Assembly (NCBI GenBank): GCA_002294005.1
Contig: DBEH01000008.1
Span: 4,012-45,291 of the forward strand
Origin: Firmicutes bacterium UBA911
GTDB taxonomy: Bacteria > Bacillota > Desulfotomaculia > Desulfotomaculales > Desulforudaceae
Reading direction: 5' to 3'
DNA length: 41,280 nucleotides
Numbering within the stretch: position 1 is the first letter of the stretch; each line of letters begins with the position of its first letter. This document shows, one piece after another, positions 41,090 through 41,280 of this stretch. A program made the translations under genes and the position numbers. The notes below the pieces were generated by a model, which was not told the origin of the DNA, made no database searches, and saw only the letters and a program-made list of their open reading frames with translations.

Positions 41090-41218
41090 ATGATCAACCT
41101 AACCCAGAAGGAAAGGATGCTTTTGCAGGACCAGAAAAGCCACGAGGAAATCTGCATCCAGAAGTGTCAACGGCCACTTGAAAATGAACATTTTTGGCCA
41201 CGAAAACTAGGCAACTAA
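41090..41218 (+). pseudogene. Truncated spore coat (CotF-like) gene interrupted by a mobile element
   Basis: The first 25 codons encode MINLTQKERMLLQDQ, then KSHEEICIQK, which matches the start of small CotF-like spore coat proteins of Clostridia as I remember them (they continue into a helical ferritin-like domain). After codon 25 the frame runs into sequence that looks like the end of an insertion element and stops at 41216-41218, leaving 42 residues. GGAGGT lies 7 bases before the ATG, within a hairpin. The rest of the gene may lie beyond the window. The match is by memory, so confidence is moderate. Confidence 0.55.
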
Positions 41219-41280
41219 ATCTTGGCAATAGCCTAACTCAACCCTCCTTAACCTTGGTTAGTCCCGGGGGCACCAAGCGG
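41165..41280. mobile_element. Possible IS21-type insertion sequence end
   Basis: From 41165 the sequence reads TGTCAACGGCCACTTGAAAA followed by TGAAC, and TGGCCACGAAAA recurs at 41195-41206. Ends starting TGT with repeated GGCCACTTGAAAA-like binding sites are typical of IS21-family elements. The junction falls exactly where the coat-like reading frame loses its expected sequence. Transposase genes would lie to the right of the window. Confidence 0.42.

Overview
The window is a GC-rich stretch (roughly mid-60s percent GC by eye) of a Gram-positive, endospore-forming anaerobe of the Firmicutes/Clostridia type. The supporting signs are the rapZ-whiA pair followed by a gap-pgk-tpiA-gpmI-eno-secG cluster, rplM-rpsI-cwlD with a sporulation-type amidase, many TTG/GTG starts behind strong GGAGG sites, a membrane pyrophosphatase and an AmmeMemoRadiSam locus. 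Gene order and style resemble thermophilic or subsurface Peptococcaceae relatives (Desulforudis, Desulfotomaculum, Pelotomaculum), but that placement is inference. Nearly all genes are on the + strand. No rRNA, tRNA or CRISPR array was recognised.

Layout. 1-4164: nucleotide excision repair (3' part of uvrA, then uvrC). 4399-8517: a HAD phosphatase, a ROK sugar kinase, a phosphoglucose/phosphomannose isomerase and rapZ. 8641-15944: whiA, then lower glycolysis (gap, pgk, tpiA, gpmI, eno) and secG. 16062-20724: H+-pyrophosphatase, a TSUP exporter, and on the minus strand a PadR regulator coupled to an orphan tungstate/molybdate-binding-like protein. 21018-24322: a hotdog thioesterase, an HD protein and RNase R. 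24573-26276: rplM, rpsI and cwlD. 26378-29996: a 27-residue membrane microprotein, two tandem paralogous small proteins of unknown family, a MEMO-AMMECR1 fusion and its radical SAM partner. 30121-40855: a complete arginine operon argC-J-B-D-F-G-H, with a lower-GC restriction-modification pair between argG and argH. 41090-41280: the start of a spore-coat-like gene cut by what looks like the end of an IS21-type element.

How the genes work together. The glycolytic genes form one run from triose phosphate to phosphoenolpyruvate, with the sugar kinase, isomerase and RapZ upstream. Two partners commonly seen in this neighbourhood, YvcK/CofD-like (between rapZ and whiA) and the regulator CggR (before gap), are absent. 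The arginine genes encode the acetyl-cycle pathway from N-acetylglutamate to arginine. A strong promoter before argC is overlapped by an ArgR-box-like sequence.

The most noteworthy non-genic signals are: (1) paired inverted palindromes in three intergenic places, REPIN-like; (2) a family of short GAATTCAG/GAATCC repeats, one array of which lies in the uvrA reading frame at the window start; (3) a closed 76-nt RNA-like fold abutting the ribosome binding site of the first small paralogue; and (4) a hairpin covering the ribosome binding site of the interrupted coat gene.
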